Positions 15,814-24,149 of a DNA stretch of 64,000 nucleotides are shown piece after piece. The stretch comes from Nitrospira sp. GTDB lineage: Bacteria > Nitrospirota > Nitrospiria > Nitrospirales > Nitrospiraceae. Under the pieces are notes generated by a model. It did no database searches, was not told where the DNA came from, and worked only from the letters and a program-made list of their open reading frames with translations. The stretch is taken from assembly GCA_005239465.1 (NCBI GenBank), contig SPAW01000024.1, forward strand, positions 1 to 64,000, written 5' to 3'. Position numbers and translations under genes: made by a program. How positions within the stretch are numbered: the first letter of the stretch is position 1; each line of letters opens with the position of its first letter.

Positions 15814-16761
15814 TTATGCGTTGCGCTGCACAAAAGAATGGATCGCGGACAGCACTTGCTGTGCGACTGCCAGCGCGGCCGCTCCGTCTTCGCCCGACAC
15901 CTCGGGACTGGATCCCGTCCGGATGGAATGCAGGAACGATTCAAGTTGCAATTTCAGCGGCTCGCCATCACTTGCCTTGAACTCTTCAATCGCAATCCTC
16001 GGTCGCTGGCTCTGATCCGCCGAACGCCGTCCGATCATCCCCTGGCGAGTTTGGAAATCAATCGACACATAGCTGTCACGCTGGAACAGACGCAACCGGC
16101 GCATCTTGTTGAGAGAGACCCGGCTCACGGTCAAGTTGGCGACACACCCGCTCTGAAATTGGATCCGCGCATTGGCGATATCGATCGTCGATGAAAGCAC
16201 CGGCACCCCGGCAGCCCGCACCTCTTCGACCGGCCCTGGATTGAAGGACAGCACCAGATCGAGATCGTGAATCATCAAGTCCAGCACGACATCCACGTCG
16301 GTTCCACGTGCGCTGTAGGGTCCGAGCCGGTGGCATTCAATAAACACCGGCCGCTGAATGTGCGGCCGCATCATCTGCATAATGGGATTGAACCGTTCGC
16401 TATGGCCGACCTGAAGCCGGCATCCCTTGGCCTTTGCAAGTCCCACGAGTTCCTGCGCCTCGTCGGACACTACCGCAATCGGCTTCTCGACCAGAACGTG
16501 TTTCCCAGCTTCAAGACAGGCCTTGGTCACAGCATAATGAGCCGACGTAGGCACAGCGACACTGACCAGATCGACTTGTTTCAAGAGATCCGAAAGGCTT
16601 TTGAACGTCTGCGCGCCGTGCCGATCGGCGATAATCCGAGCCCGTCCTAGATCCTGATCCGTCACGCCGATCAGCATCGAGTCCGGCAGTGCGGCATAGA
16701 GCCGCGCATGGTGCTGCCCTAAATGCCCGACACCGATGACCCCGGCTCGTAGTGACTTCAT
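15814..16761 (-). CDS. Gfo/Idh/MocA oxidoreductase (GnnA-like, lpx operon)
   Basis: 315 residues with an N-terminal Rossmann fold (GVIGVGHLGQHHARLY) and the family EKP motif (GKHVLVEKPIA, residues ~88-98), then HDLDLVLSF. In Acidithiobacillus ferrooxidans a Gfo/Idh enzyme (GnnA) between lpxA and lpxB oxidises the 3-OH of UDP-GlcNAc before transamination by GnnB, giving amide-linked lipid A. The location here, between lpxI and lpxB, suggests the same role, but no gnnB aminotransferase is present in this cluster. ATG 16761 fits the family N-terminus; the longer upstream frame runs through a repeat. Confidence 0.82.
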   Translation of the reverse strand: MKSLRAGVIGVGHLGQHHARLYAALPDSMLIGVTDQDLGRARIIADRHGAQTFKSLSDLLKQVDLVSVAVPTSAHYAVTKACLEAGKHVLVEKPIAVVSDEAQELVGLAKAKGCRLQVGHSERFNPIMQMMRPHIQRPVFIECHRLGPYSARGTDVDVVLDLMIHDLDLVLSFNPGPVEEVRAAGVPVLSSTIDIANARIQFQSGCVANLTVSRVSLNKMRRLRLFQRDSYVSIDFQTRQGMIGRRSADQSQRPRIAIEEFKASDGEPLKLQLESFLHSIRTGSSPEVSGEDGAAALAVAQQVLSAIHSFVQRNA

Positions 16762-16782
16762 AAATTCGTGACGCGTCACGCG

Positions 16783-16948
16783 TCCCTCGATTGGTCTCGG
16801 CCTGCGATCGTTCGACCCAGAGGCTCTCGACGGGCGAGCTCCCCTCGACAAGCTCGGGGCCTGAGCTTGCCGAAGGCAGTCGAGTCGGACGGTGAGCCTG
16901 CCCCTCGACTCGGCTCGGGGCCCTGAGCATGTCGAAAGGTCGAACCGT
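16783..16948. repeat. Dispersed palindromic repeat, copy 1 (long form)
   Basis: It shares a 44-bp identical block (16798-16841) and the right end CCGAAAGGTCGAACCGT-like segment with 18721-18819. The interior has pieces such as CTCGACAAGCTCGGGGC and CTGAGCATGTCGAAAGG that pair with each other. Similar TTCGACAAGCTCAGG-type repeats are widespread in bacterial genomes. It fills the gap upstream of the oxidoreductase gene. Confidence 0.75.
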
Positions 16949-17016
16949 ACCGCGTGATGGGCAGGGAAAACGCGTCGTGCGAACATCCCAGGACACGTCC
17001 GCTGACCAAGTGTCGC

Positions 17017-17868
17017 CTATCTCGTAGTAAGTGGCCCATCGCTCTTGATCCCCATCACGGCAATCCCCGCTTCCTCCGCTTTGCTCAAGAACAGTTCTCG
17101 ATCCAACATCACCGTTCGCCCGGCTTCAACCGCAAGCACTGTGGCCTTGACTGACGCCATCACCTCGATCGTCCGAGGTCCGATGGCAGGTAGATCAAAC
17201 CGGAGGTCCTGCTGCGGCTTACATCGTTTCACCACCACCGCCCCCTCTTTGGCCAATTCTCCTCCGCGCATGATCGCTCCATCGGTTCCTTCGACCGCTT
17301 CCACAGCCACAACCACTCGGTCTCTGATCACGACGCATTGGCCGATGTCGAGGCGTCCAATCTCTTGCGCCACATCCCAGCCATAGCGGATGTCGTTCCA
17401 CTCCTTCTTGGTCGGATGACGAGACGTCAGTGCTCCCTCTTCGACCATAATCCCTTCGAGGCCGAACGTCGACTCGCAAATCACGATACCCTCGCGTTCG
17501 AGTTCAGCCGCAATCTCGCGAAGGATGTCATCGTCCTTCCACAACGCCAAGCGTGTCGCAAGGGCCAGCGTGCGGAAATCCGGACGCACTGTACTGTACA
17601 CGTGGGTCTTCTTAATGCCGCCCAGCATCACCGCCTGTCGAACACCGTCATTCTTGAAAGCTTTGATCAGCTTGTTGAGCTGTCCGATCTTGATCCAATG
17701 AATCCGATCGACGTGGCGCTCGAGTTCCGGTTCCGTTTCCCCCTCGTGCGCCACCGCAGAGACGTGAAGGCCCAGCTTGCGCGCATTATCCGCAAAAATG
17801 ATCGGGAACCTGCCGTTCCCGGCGATGAGACCGATTCGCCCGCCCTGCACGGGTATCACCGTGTTCAT
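17017..17868 (-). CDS. lpxI: UDP-2,3-diacylglucosamine pyrophosphatase LpxI
   Basis: LpxI hydrolyses UDP-2,3-diacylglucosamine to lipid X, the step done by LpxH in enterobacteria. The 283-residue DUF1009-family product starts IGLIAGNGRFPIIFADNARK, with HWIKIGQLNKLIKAFK, AVMLGGIKK, GREG-like LEREGIVICEST, DIGQCVVIRDRVVVAVEAVEGTD and the C-terminal KPQQDLRFDLPAIGP. It starts 5 bp after lpxA ends, in the same direction. The family is typical of bacteria that lack LpxH. Confidence 0.94.
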   Translation of the reverse strand: MNTVIPVQGGRIGLIAGNGRFPIIFADNARKLGLHVSAVAHEGETEPELERHVDRIHWIKIGQLNKLIKAFKNDGVRQAVMLGGIKKTHVYSTVRPDFRTLALATRLALWKDDDILREIAAELEREGIVICESTFGLEGIMVEEGALTSRHPTKKEWNDIRYGWDVAQEIGRLDIGQCVVIRDRVVVAVEAVEGTDGAIMRGGELAKEGAVVVKRCKPQQDLRFDLPAIGPRTIEVMASVKATVLAVEAGRTVMLDRELFLSKAEEAGIAVMGIKSDGPLTTR

Positions 17869-17873
17869 GTCGG

Positions 17874-18686
17874 TTATTCCTCATCCTCCAAATCTATATC
17901 TATGCTCACCGAGCGAGACACGCCTCGCTTGGTTCCCTCCATGAACGTGAGAATCTTGGCGACGTCCGCCTGGCCTTTGAACTCTTTCTTGGCCAACCTG
18001 ATGGCCTCAGCCGTCCGATGGCCTGAGCGAAACAACAGGTCATACGCCTTCTTGAGCACGGCGATACGGTCTCCAGAAAATCCGTGCCGCTGAAGACCAA
18101 GAGAATTGAGCCCATACAGATGGGCCCGGTATCCGCCGGCCGCCCGCATAAACGGTGGGACATCCTGCCCAATGGCACAACAACCTCCGACCATCGCGTA
18201 ATCCCCGACACGAACATACTGGTGGATGCCCGTCAGGCCCCCGATAATCGCATGATCGCCGATCGTGATGTGTCCAGCCAAGCTGGCCGCATTGGCCATG
18301 ATGAGGTGGCTGCCGAGCCGGCAATCGTGCGCCACATGGACATAGGCCATTAGAATGTCCTTGGACCCGAGCGACGTCACCCCTCCGCCTTGCACTGTTG
18401 CGCGGTTGACCGTGACATACTCGCGAATAATATTGTCGTGGCCGATGATGACCTTGGTCGGTTCACCCTTATATCCAAGGTGCTGAGGCGGCCCGCCGAT
18501 CGAGGCAAAGGGATACACCTCGTTCCGCTCACCAATCTCCGTCCAACCGTCGACCGTCACATGAGATAACAATCTGGTTCCCTTGCCGATCGTGACATGC
18601 TCACCGATCACACAGAACGGCCCGACCTCCACGTCATCGTCAAGACACGCTTTGGGATGGACAATCGCCGTTGAATGAATCTTCAC
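17874..18686 (-). CDS. lpxA: UDP-N-acetylglucosamine acyltransferase LpxA
   Basis: LpxA catalyses the first step of lipid A synthesis, transferring an acyl chain from acyl-ACP to UDP-GlcNAc. The 270-residue protein has hexapeptide left-handed beta-helix repeats over residues ~3-185 (IHSTAIVHPKACLDDDVEVG, GPFCVIGEHVTIGKGT), HVAHDCRLGSHLIMAN with the catalytic His, and the LNSLGLQRHGFS block that starts the helical C-terminal domain. Trimeric and cytoplasmic by family. If the oxidoreductase makes a 3-amino sugar, this LpxA would have to accept it; sequence alone does not show that. Confidence 0.95.
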   Translation of the reverse strand: MKIHSTAIVHPKACLDDDVEVGPFCVIGEHVTIGKGTRLLSHVTVDGWTEIGERNEVYPFASIGGPPQHLGYKGEPTKVIIGHDNIIREYVTVNRATVQGGGVTSLGSKDILMAYVHVAHDCRLGSHLIMANAASLAGHITIGDHAIIGGLTGIHQYVRVGDYAMVGGCCAIGQDVPPFMRAAGGYRAHLYGLNSLGLQRHGFSGDRIAVLKKAYDLLFRSGHRTAEAIRLAKKEFKGQADVAKILTFMEGTKRGVSRSVSIDIDLEDEE

Positions 18687-18720
18687 ACTTGCCCCCTTGA
18701 AAAACGTCCATCGTCAATGG

Positions 18721-18819
18721 TCCCTCGATGTTGCTCGGCCTGCGATCGTTCGACCCAGAGGCTCTCGACGGGCGAGCTCGGTCGAGTCGGGCCTTGAGCC
18801 TGCCGAAAGGTCGAACCGT
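18721..18819. repeat. Dispersed palindromic repeat, copy 2 (short form)
   Basis: Shares 44 bp (18736-18779) with 16798-16841, then ends CCGAAAGGTCGAACCGT like copy 1. Copy 2 lacks about 65 bp of the interior. It sits between fabZ and lpxA. Next to it (18838-18870) are short ATTGACTATTGACC-type repeats. Confidence 0.75.
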
Positions 18820-18872
18820 CATTTGTCATACGCAACGCTCGATTGACTATTGACCAATGACTATTGACTGCC

Positions 18873-19316
18873 TTATTTTTTTTCTTCCGTCACCATGGCT
18901 GTCACGACAGCCTCGCACACCAATTCGTTGTCGACAAATGCCTTCCCTTGCATCTTCCAGAACGGCGGACGCTTTTTGAGCACATCCACTTCGAAACGCA
19001 GTTGATCGCCGGGTACCACCGGCCTTCGAAACTTCGCCTCGTCGATGCCCGTCATATACACGACGGGTTTTCCGATTGGTCCCCCCGATTTGAAGGCCAG
19101 CACGCCGCCCGCTTGCGCCATCGCTTCGATAATCAATACCCCGGGCATGACCGGCCGCCCGGGGAAATGCCCCAGAAAGAACGGCTCATTGACCGTAACA
19201 TTTTTGATCCCGACGATCCGGCGATTCGGCTCCAATTCCTTGATCCGATCCACCAGCAAAAAGGGATACCGGTGTGGAAGTAGTGCTTGAATTTCTGCCT
19301 GTTCAATCCCTGCCAT
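18873..19316 (-). CDS. fabZ: 3-hydroxyacyl-ACP dehydratase FabZ
   Basis: FabZ dehydrates beta-hydroxyacyl-ACP in fatty-acid synthesis and so competes with LpxA for the same acyl-ACP pool. The 147-residue hotdog-fold protein has [13 protein letters not shown] (catalytic His) and [20 protein letters not shown] (catalytic Glu). Clustering of fabZ with lpxA is widespread. In most genomes lpxD precedes fabZ, but here the upstream gene is OmpH/Skp. Confidence 0.95.
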   Translation of the reverse strand: MAGIEQAEIQALLPHRYPFLLVDRIKELEPNRRIVGIKNVTVNEPFFLGHFPGRPVMPGVLIIEAMAQAGGVLAFKSGGPIGKPVVYMTGIDEAKFRRPVVPGDQLRFEVDVLKKRPPFWKMQGKAFVDNELVCEAVVTAMVTEEKK

Positions 19317-19354
19317 CGGCGCTGCCTCCTCTCTGCCGCGATTGATCCGCCACG

Positions 19355-19897
19355 TTAATTGTTTTGCCGATCAAATTCTTTGACGACCAGGTCTGTCACA
19401 TCCAGTGCAGGTTGATGATAGATCACGATGCGGATGAGCGACTCATTCCCCTTGTCGAGGATCGCCAGATACCCTTCCTTCTGGGCCACCATCTGTGCGG
19501 CATCCGCAATCTTCTTTGAATACTCCGCGACCATTTCGCGTTGTTTCTGCTGGATCTCACGATTGAAATCTTGAAGACGTCGCTGATAGGCCTCCACCTT
19601 GTTCCGAAGCTGCTCTTGTTTCTCTTGCTTGGCCGCCTCGCTGAGCTTGTTATTCGGATCTTGCAGGGATTGTTCGAAATCTTTGATCTCCTGTTCATCG
19701 GCATTGATGATTTTCTGCCTGGTCATTGAATAACTCTTGACGTCTTCCAGCGCCAACTTGCCTGCCTTGGATCGCTCCATCACGATCTGCTGATCCATGA
19801 CGCCGATCTTCACCGCATCCCCGGCATACACCGGCTGCAGCCACACCCCCAGCCATAAGGCGACACCCAGCATTTTGATCATGCCCGCACCTGTCAT
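19355..19897 (-). CDS. OmpH/Skp family periplasmic chaperone, copy 1
   Basis: 180 residues with a Sec signal peptide ([18 protein letters not shown]) followed by the family start [19 protein letters not shown] and long charged coiled-coil arms (residues ~55-130). Skp-type trimers carry unfolded outer-membrane proteins to BamA. GGAGG lies 6 bp before ATG 19897. It is the second of two adjacent OmpH genes after bamA; this one is a soluble periplasmic form. Confidence 0.88.
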   Translation of the reverse strand: MTGAGMIKMLGVALWLGVWLQPVYAGDAVKIGVMDQQIVMERSKAGKLALEDVKSYSMTRQKIINADEQEIKDFEQSLQDPNNKLSEAAKQEKQEQLRNKVEAYQRRLQDFNREIQQKQREMVAEYSKKIADAAQMVAQKEGYLAILDKGNESLIRIVIYHQPALDVTDLVVKEFDRQNN

Positions 19898-19915
19898 GTC
19901 ATACCTCCGTCGACG

Positions 19916-20455
19916 CTAGGGATACTCTCGGTTGAACTCCTCGATGACCTGGCCTGAAATGTCGAGACTGTCCTCATGATAGAAGGTCGGACCGCCCTTG
20001 CTCTTGTCGACAACGACCTGCAACCCGAGTCGCTTGGCGATTTTAGCTACGACGACTTCAACTTTGTCGCGAAACCCTTCCAGCACATCTTTCTGCTTTT
20101 CTTGGACTTCCCGATTCAGATCGGTGATTTTCTGCTGATACTCCTGCATACGCCGGCGAAACTGCTCTTCCCGCTCCCGTCTTGCCGTAGGACTCAACAC
20201 GCTGGCTTGCCTGACGAAGTCTTCTTCCATCCGGCGCAATTCTTTTTCGTCCAATTCCACGAGCGCCTGGCGATTTTTCGAAAACGCGACCAGATTGTCC
20301 TTCGCCTTCTTGCCCTCGTGCGTATTGTTGAGGATGAGCTGCGGGTCGATCACTCCAATCTTCCCGTCGATCTTGACCCCAGATCCTGCGCACCCTCCGA
20401 GGGCCAAAGCCATCACCGCGATGGCCGGAAACCCCGTCCACTCAATCCTTCGCAT
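19916..20455 (-). CDS. OmpH/Skp family protein, copy 2, predicted lipoprotein
   Basis: Similar in body to copy 1 (IGVIDPQLILNNTHEGKKAK, then coiled coil), but the signal sequence ends in a lipobox, MALALGGCAGSG, so the protein is likely tethered by a lipid at Cys. The start is uncertain between ATG 20455 and ATG 20488. It directly follows bamA, with copy 1 next. A membrane-anchored Skp beside a soluble one suggests division of labour around the BAM complex, which is inference. Confidence 0.85.
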   Translation of the reverse strand: MRRIEWTGFPAIAVMALALGGCAGSGVKIDGKIGVIDPQLILNNTHEGKKAKDNLVAFSKNRQALVELDEKELRRMEEDFVRQASVLSPTARREREEQFRRRMQEYQQKITDLNREVQEKQKDVLEGFRDKVEVVVAKIAKRLGLQVVVDKSKGGPTFYHEDSLDISGQVIEEFNREYP

Positions 20456-20503
20456 CCGTTGCCCCTGAATCTTCCCGTACCAACCCATCACGCCGCGCTC
20501 CGA

Positions 20504-22825
20504 CTAGTACACTGATCCGATCGTAAACTCGAAGAAGCCGCCTTGTTCACCCGGCTGTGGCGAAAGATTGATCCCATAGGCGGCGCGCAAGGGACCGAAC
20601 GGAGAGATCCAGCGCCCTTCCACACCAGCCGTTTTCCTGAGGTCGAGCGACAACGACTCGTCCTCGCCGAACCCCTTTCCATAGTCGAAAAAGAGTACCC
20701 CGTTCAACTTCGCCTCGGACGAGATCGTGAAGACAAAGTCGGCGTTAAAGATCAACTGCTTGGCAGCGCCAATTGGATAGCGGGTCGAGGGCACAACAGG
20801 ACCGGCCCGGCCAAATTTGAATCCACGCACGGTGTTAATCCCACCCACATAATATACCTCGCTCAAAGGAACCGGTTTCCCGTCGAACGGCTCAACCACT
20901 CCATAGCGCGCGCGGACCGAAATTCTGGTATCGAAGGGGAGTGGGGTTACCTTGATCACGTCAGCGGAGTACTTGATAAAGTTATTGGTCCCACCCAAGT
21001 AAGGCGTGCCGAGGTCGACCCCACCGCCGACCCGCCAGCCAGTTCTGGGATCGAAGTAATAATCTCGCGTATCCATGAAGAGATTCGTTCGGAACCCGGT
21101 CGTCGACTGATTCCCGAGCTGACGACAGACCAACGGAACAAGATCCGGACAGATCCCTGGCGCCGGATTTTTGTAGTTCAGCTCTTCCGCGAACAAGCTG
21201 ATACTCCCCGTATAGTATTCTGATAACCACCGACCAAATGCGACGCTCCCACCGGTTCTTGTTTCAAAGAAGGAAAGATAGTTCGTGATGCTTCGATAGC
21301 CATCCAATTGCATCGAGGTCAGCGAATCGTTCAGGTAGGGATTACGGAACGAGATCGCTCCGAGGCTCCGCTGCTGACCGAGCTGTCCGCTGATACGGCC
21401 CATATAGCCATACCCTCCAATATTCCCTTCCGTGATGTTGGCGACGGCCATCAGCCTATCCAGCGAGCTGAAACCTCCGCCGATGCTGAACTGGCCCGTC
21501 GGCTTTTCTTTCACGCGGACATTCAAGTCGACTTTGTCTGCCTCGACTTGCGTCGGCAGGATTTCGACGGTCTCGAAAAAGTTCAGATTGTTCAACCGTT
21601 GAAAACTTCGCTTCAGAGAGGGCGTGTCGATCACATCCTGTTCGTCCACCCGAATTTCACGACGGATGACATTATCTCGCGTCTTATTGTTTCCGTGGAT
21701 GTTGATCTGCCGGATACGCATCATCTCCCCTTCTTTAATGCTGAAGATGATGTTGGCCGTCCGTTCTTCATTATTCGGATGGACATTGGGCACGACATCG
21801 GCAAACGCGTAGCCCTTGCCTCCATACATGTCCGTCAGGCGCGTGATCTCATCTCGAATTTTAGCGCGCTGAAAGATCTCCCCCTCCTTAATCTTCATCC
21901 CTTCTCGAAGCTCGGTCTCTTCAAACACTGTGTAACCTCGAAACCCAACCTCCGCCACGGTGAACGGCTCTCCTTCGGACACATTGAAGGTCACAATGAA
22001 CCATTTCTTGTCTTCGGTCAGCTCGACCGAGGAAAGGCTCACTCGGACGTTGAAGTAGCCCTTATTAAGAAGCATTTCCTTTATCCGTTCCACGTCATTC
22101 GTCAACTCTTCACGTTTCAAGACGCCGGCGTCAGAAAAGAGTGATGGCAGCTTCAACTGCGTGACGAGCCCATACCAGGGTACCCACTCGCGTGTCGTGA
22201 TTACATTGAACATCTCGCCTTTGGTTGTCGCGCGCAGCCCCTCGAATATCACTGACTTCACCCGAGCCTTGTCCCCTTCTTTCACAAAGAAGGTCAGACG
22301 TTTGCGATCTTCATCCAACGTTTGGACCACAGGAATGACCTGGCAGCTATAGTACCCATCTTTCTGGTATGCGAGACGGATGTTCTCAGCACTTTCCTTT
22401 GCCTGTTGCTGGTCTAGGAACGTCTGGCTCTTGATGGTCGTTTTTTCCTTCAGCTTGTCATCGCTCAGATTTTCGTTACCGTCATACACGATCTCCGTGA
22501 TAAACGGTTTCTCCCGAACGACAAACACCACGGCTGTCCCATCCGGCACCGACTCTGTTTCAACCTGCACATCCTCGAAGAAGCCCGTGTCGTACAGAAT
22601 CTTCACCTGCCCGCGCACATTCTCGATCGTATAAGGGTCGTCAGCCTTGAGCGTGAGACGCCCAGCGATGGACGGAAGTTCAATTCGCTTATTTCCACGG
22701 ATCTCAATCGATTTAACCTTTGGCCCGGTCGTCTGGGCAACCACTTCGCCAACACCCGACAACACATAGGTCGCCACAAACACGACGACGAGCCATCGGG
22801 GTTTGTGGAGGAACGTCGTGGTCAC
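20504..22825 (-). CDS. bamA: Outer membrane protein assembly factor BamA
   Basis: BamA folds and inserts beta-barrel proteins in the outer membrane. About 773 residues from GTG 22825, with a signal peptide (WLVVVFVATYVLSGVGEVVAQ), five POTRA repeats (first VKSIEIRGNKRIELPSI, fifth MRIRQINIHGNNKTRDNVI) and a C-terminal Omp85 barrel that contains the VRGF-type lid motif (INTVRGFKFGRAGP). The barrel ends GFFEFTIGSVY, with terminal Tyr instead of the common Phe/Trp. Start choice is weak; an ATG at 22912 would add a non-signal stretch. It leads the ompH-ompH-fabZ-lpx operon. Confidence 0.93.
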   Translation of the reverse strand: MTTTFLHKPRWLVVVFVATYVLSGVGEVVAQTTGPKVKSIEIRGNKRIELPSIAGRLTLKADDPYTIENVRGQVKILYDTGFFEDVQVETESVPDGTAVVFVVREKPFITEIVYDGNENLSDDKLKEKTTIKSQTFLDQQQAKESAENIRLAYQKDGYYSCQVIPVVQTLDEDRKRLTFFVKEGDKARVKSVIFEGLRATTKGEMFNVITTREWVPWYGLVTQLKLPSLFSDAGVLKREELTNDVERIKEMLLNKGYFNVRVSLSSVELTEDKKWFIVTFNVSEGEPFTVAEVGFRGYTVFEETELREGMKIKEGEIFQRAKIRDEITRLTDMYGGKGYAFADVVPNVHPNNEERTANIIFSIKEGEMMRIRQINIHGNNKTRDNVIRREIRVDEQDVIDTPSLKRSFQRLNNLNFFETVEILPTQVEADKVDLNVRVKEKPTGQFSIGGGFSSLDRLMAVANITEGNIGGYGYMGRISGQLGQQRSLGAISFRNPYLNDSLTSMQLDGYRSITNYLSFFETRTGGSVAFGRWLSEYYTGSISLFAEELNYKNPAPGICPDLVPLVCRQLGNQSTTGFRTNLFMDTRDYYFDPRTGWRVGGGVDLGTPYLGGTNNFIKYSADVIKVTPLPFDTRISVRARYGVVEPFDGKPVPLSEVYYVGGINTVRGFKFGRAGPVVPSTRYPIGAAKQLIFNADFVFTISSEAKLNGVLFFDYGKGFGEDESLSLDLRKTAGVEGRWISPFGPLRAAYGINLSPQPGEQGGFFEFTIGSVY

Positions 22826-22956
22826 CGATGCGGGTTCCCATACCAGAATGACAATACAGACGGCATCGCCACGCAGTTCCCCGGATTTCCAGAAGGTATG
22901 AGCCGAACTCATACCACTCGGCCTGTCTTGATCTGCAGACAAGTTGAAAGACGGCT

Positions 22957-23002
22957 GCCACGAACGTGGCAATTCACACCGCCTACGCTGCTCAGCGTAG
23001 GC
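22957..23002. other. Two hairpins between bamA and galU
   Basis: GCCACGAACGTGGC (22957-22970) is a 6-bp stem with a 2-base loop. GCCTACGCTGCTCAGCGTAGG plus a final C (22981-23002) forms a perfect 9-bp stem with a GCTC loop. They lie in the divergent promoter region of bamA and galU. There is no T-run after either, so they do not look like intrinsic terminators. Confidence 0.6.
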
Positions 23003-23124
23003 GCATCAGCCACAAGCCCGCGCATGCGAAACTCTCGGATTATATTGAGGCCTCACCATATTGTAAAGGACTAAGGACTCGTACGACATGCTCATGCGGA
23101 GGACGTGATGAGTTCGTCTGTTTC

Positions 23125-23153
23125 TTGACATCACCCCACCCATCACATAGTAT
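23125..23153 (+). promoter_or_regulatory. sigma70-type promoter for galU
   Basis: TTGACA at 23125-23130, a 17-bp spacer, then TAGTAT at 23148-23153. Transcription would begin about 7 bp on, at or next to the ATG at 23161, so the mRNA may be leaderless. No Shine-Dalgarno sequence precedes the ATG. Confidence 0.6.
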
Positions 23154-23160
23154 CCGTTTC

Positions 23161-24057
23161 ATGTCACGACTCACCGTCAGAAAAGCCGTGATCCCCGCAG
23201 CAGGCCTTGGTACACGCTTTCTTCCCGCCACAAAAGCTTCGCCGAAAGAAATGCTGCCGTTGGTGGACAAGCCGCTCATTCAATATACGGTCGAAGAGGC
23301 GGTGGCCTCGGGCATCGAAGACATTATCGTGATCACAGGCCGGGGGAAGCGGGCCATTGAAGACCACTTCGATCGCTCCGTGGAACTCGAAGAAAATCTG
23401 AAAGGCGCCGGAAAGAGCCAGTTGCTCAATCAGATCCGCCAGATTTCAAACCTCGCGAACTTCTGCTATGTGCGCCAAACGGAAGCCCTGGGCTTGGGAC
23501 ACGCAGTGTTATGCGCGCAGCACTTGATAGGCGACGAACCATTCGCCGTCATTCTCGGTGACGAGATTATCGATGCCGCGGTTCCAGCGCTCGCCCAACT
23601 GCTCCATGTCTATAAGAAACGCCATGGAGCCGTCCTCGGTGTACAAGAGGTTCCCAAGCAAGACGTCAGTCGGTACGGGATTGTGTCACCCAAGCGCCTG
23701 GCCCGCGGCCTCCATCGCGTTGAAGATCTGGTGGAGAAGCCGGCTCCTGCCGACGCGCCGTCAACCCTGGCCGTCATCGGTCGGTATATTCTTCCGCCGG
23801 AAATTTTCACGATCTTGAGAAAAACGGCGCCGGGAAAGAACGGAGAAATCCAACTGACCGACGCCCTCACAACACTGGCAAAAAAATCACGGATGTTCGC
23901 CTACGAAATTAAAGGGCAGCGTCACGATGCAGGGGATAAGCTGGGCTTTCTGATCGCGACGGTCGAGTTTGCCCTTAAGAACCCCTCTTTGGGAGCCGAA
24001 TTCAGCGACTATCTATTATCACGCGCACGCATGCTTTCCGACGACCGCCGCAAGTAG
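23161..24057 (+). CDS. galU: UTP-glucose-1-phosphate uridylyltransferase GalU
   Basis: Makes UDP-glucose from UTP and glucose-1-phosphate for glycan and trehalose/glycogen pathways. 298 residues; N-terminal VRKAVIPAAGLGTRFLPATK with the nucleotide-binding GLGTRFLP, KEMLPLVDKPLIQY, ITGRGKRAIEDHFD, VRQTEALGLGHAVL, LGDEI and KNGEIQLTDAL. The open frame extends further upstream, but the family N-terminus and promoter both point to ATG 23161. It is divergent from bamA. Confidence 0.95.
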   Translation: MSRLTVRKAVIPAAGLGTRFLPATKASPKEMLPLVDKPLIQYTVEEAVASGIEDIIVITGRGKRAIEDHFDRSVELEENLKGAGKSQLLNQIRQISNLANFCYVRQTEALGLGHAVLCAQHLIGDEPFAVILGDEIIDAAVPALAQLLHVYKKRHGAVLGVQEVPKQDVSRYGIVSPKRLARGLHRVEDLVEKPAPADAPSTLAVIGRYILPPEIFTILRKTAPGKNGEIQLTDALTTLAKKSRMFAYEIKGQRHDAGDKLGFLIATVEFALKNPSLGAEFSDYLLSRARMLSDDRRK

Positions 24058-24149
24058 GGTCCTGTAGGCTTCGAATGGCAAAATCTTAGACCCTTATTCA
24101 AAAGTAAAAACCCCCAACTAGTTTCCGGCCGTGAAGGAACTGACAACCG

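Noticed and set aside
16762-16986. N-terminal extension of the Gfo/Idh protein
   Set aside because: It is encoded by a dispersed repeat that also occurs at 18721-18819 and is not part of the enzyme.
22957-23002. Intrinsic terminators between bamA and galU
   Set aside because: The hairpins have no T-run and lie between divergent genes.
22966-23160. N-terminal extension of GalU
   Set aside because: It covers the promoter and hairpins; the family starts exactly at ATG 23161.
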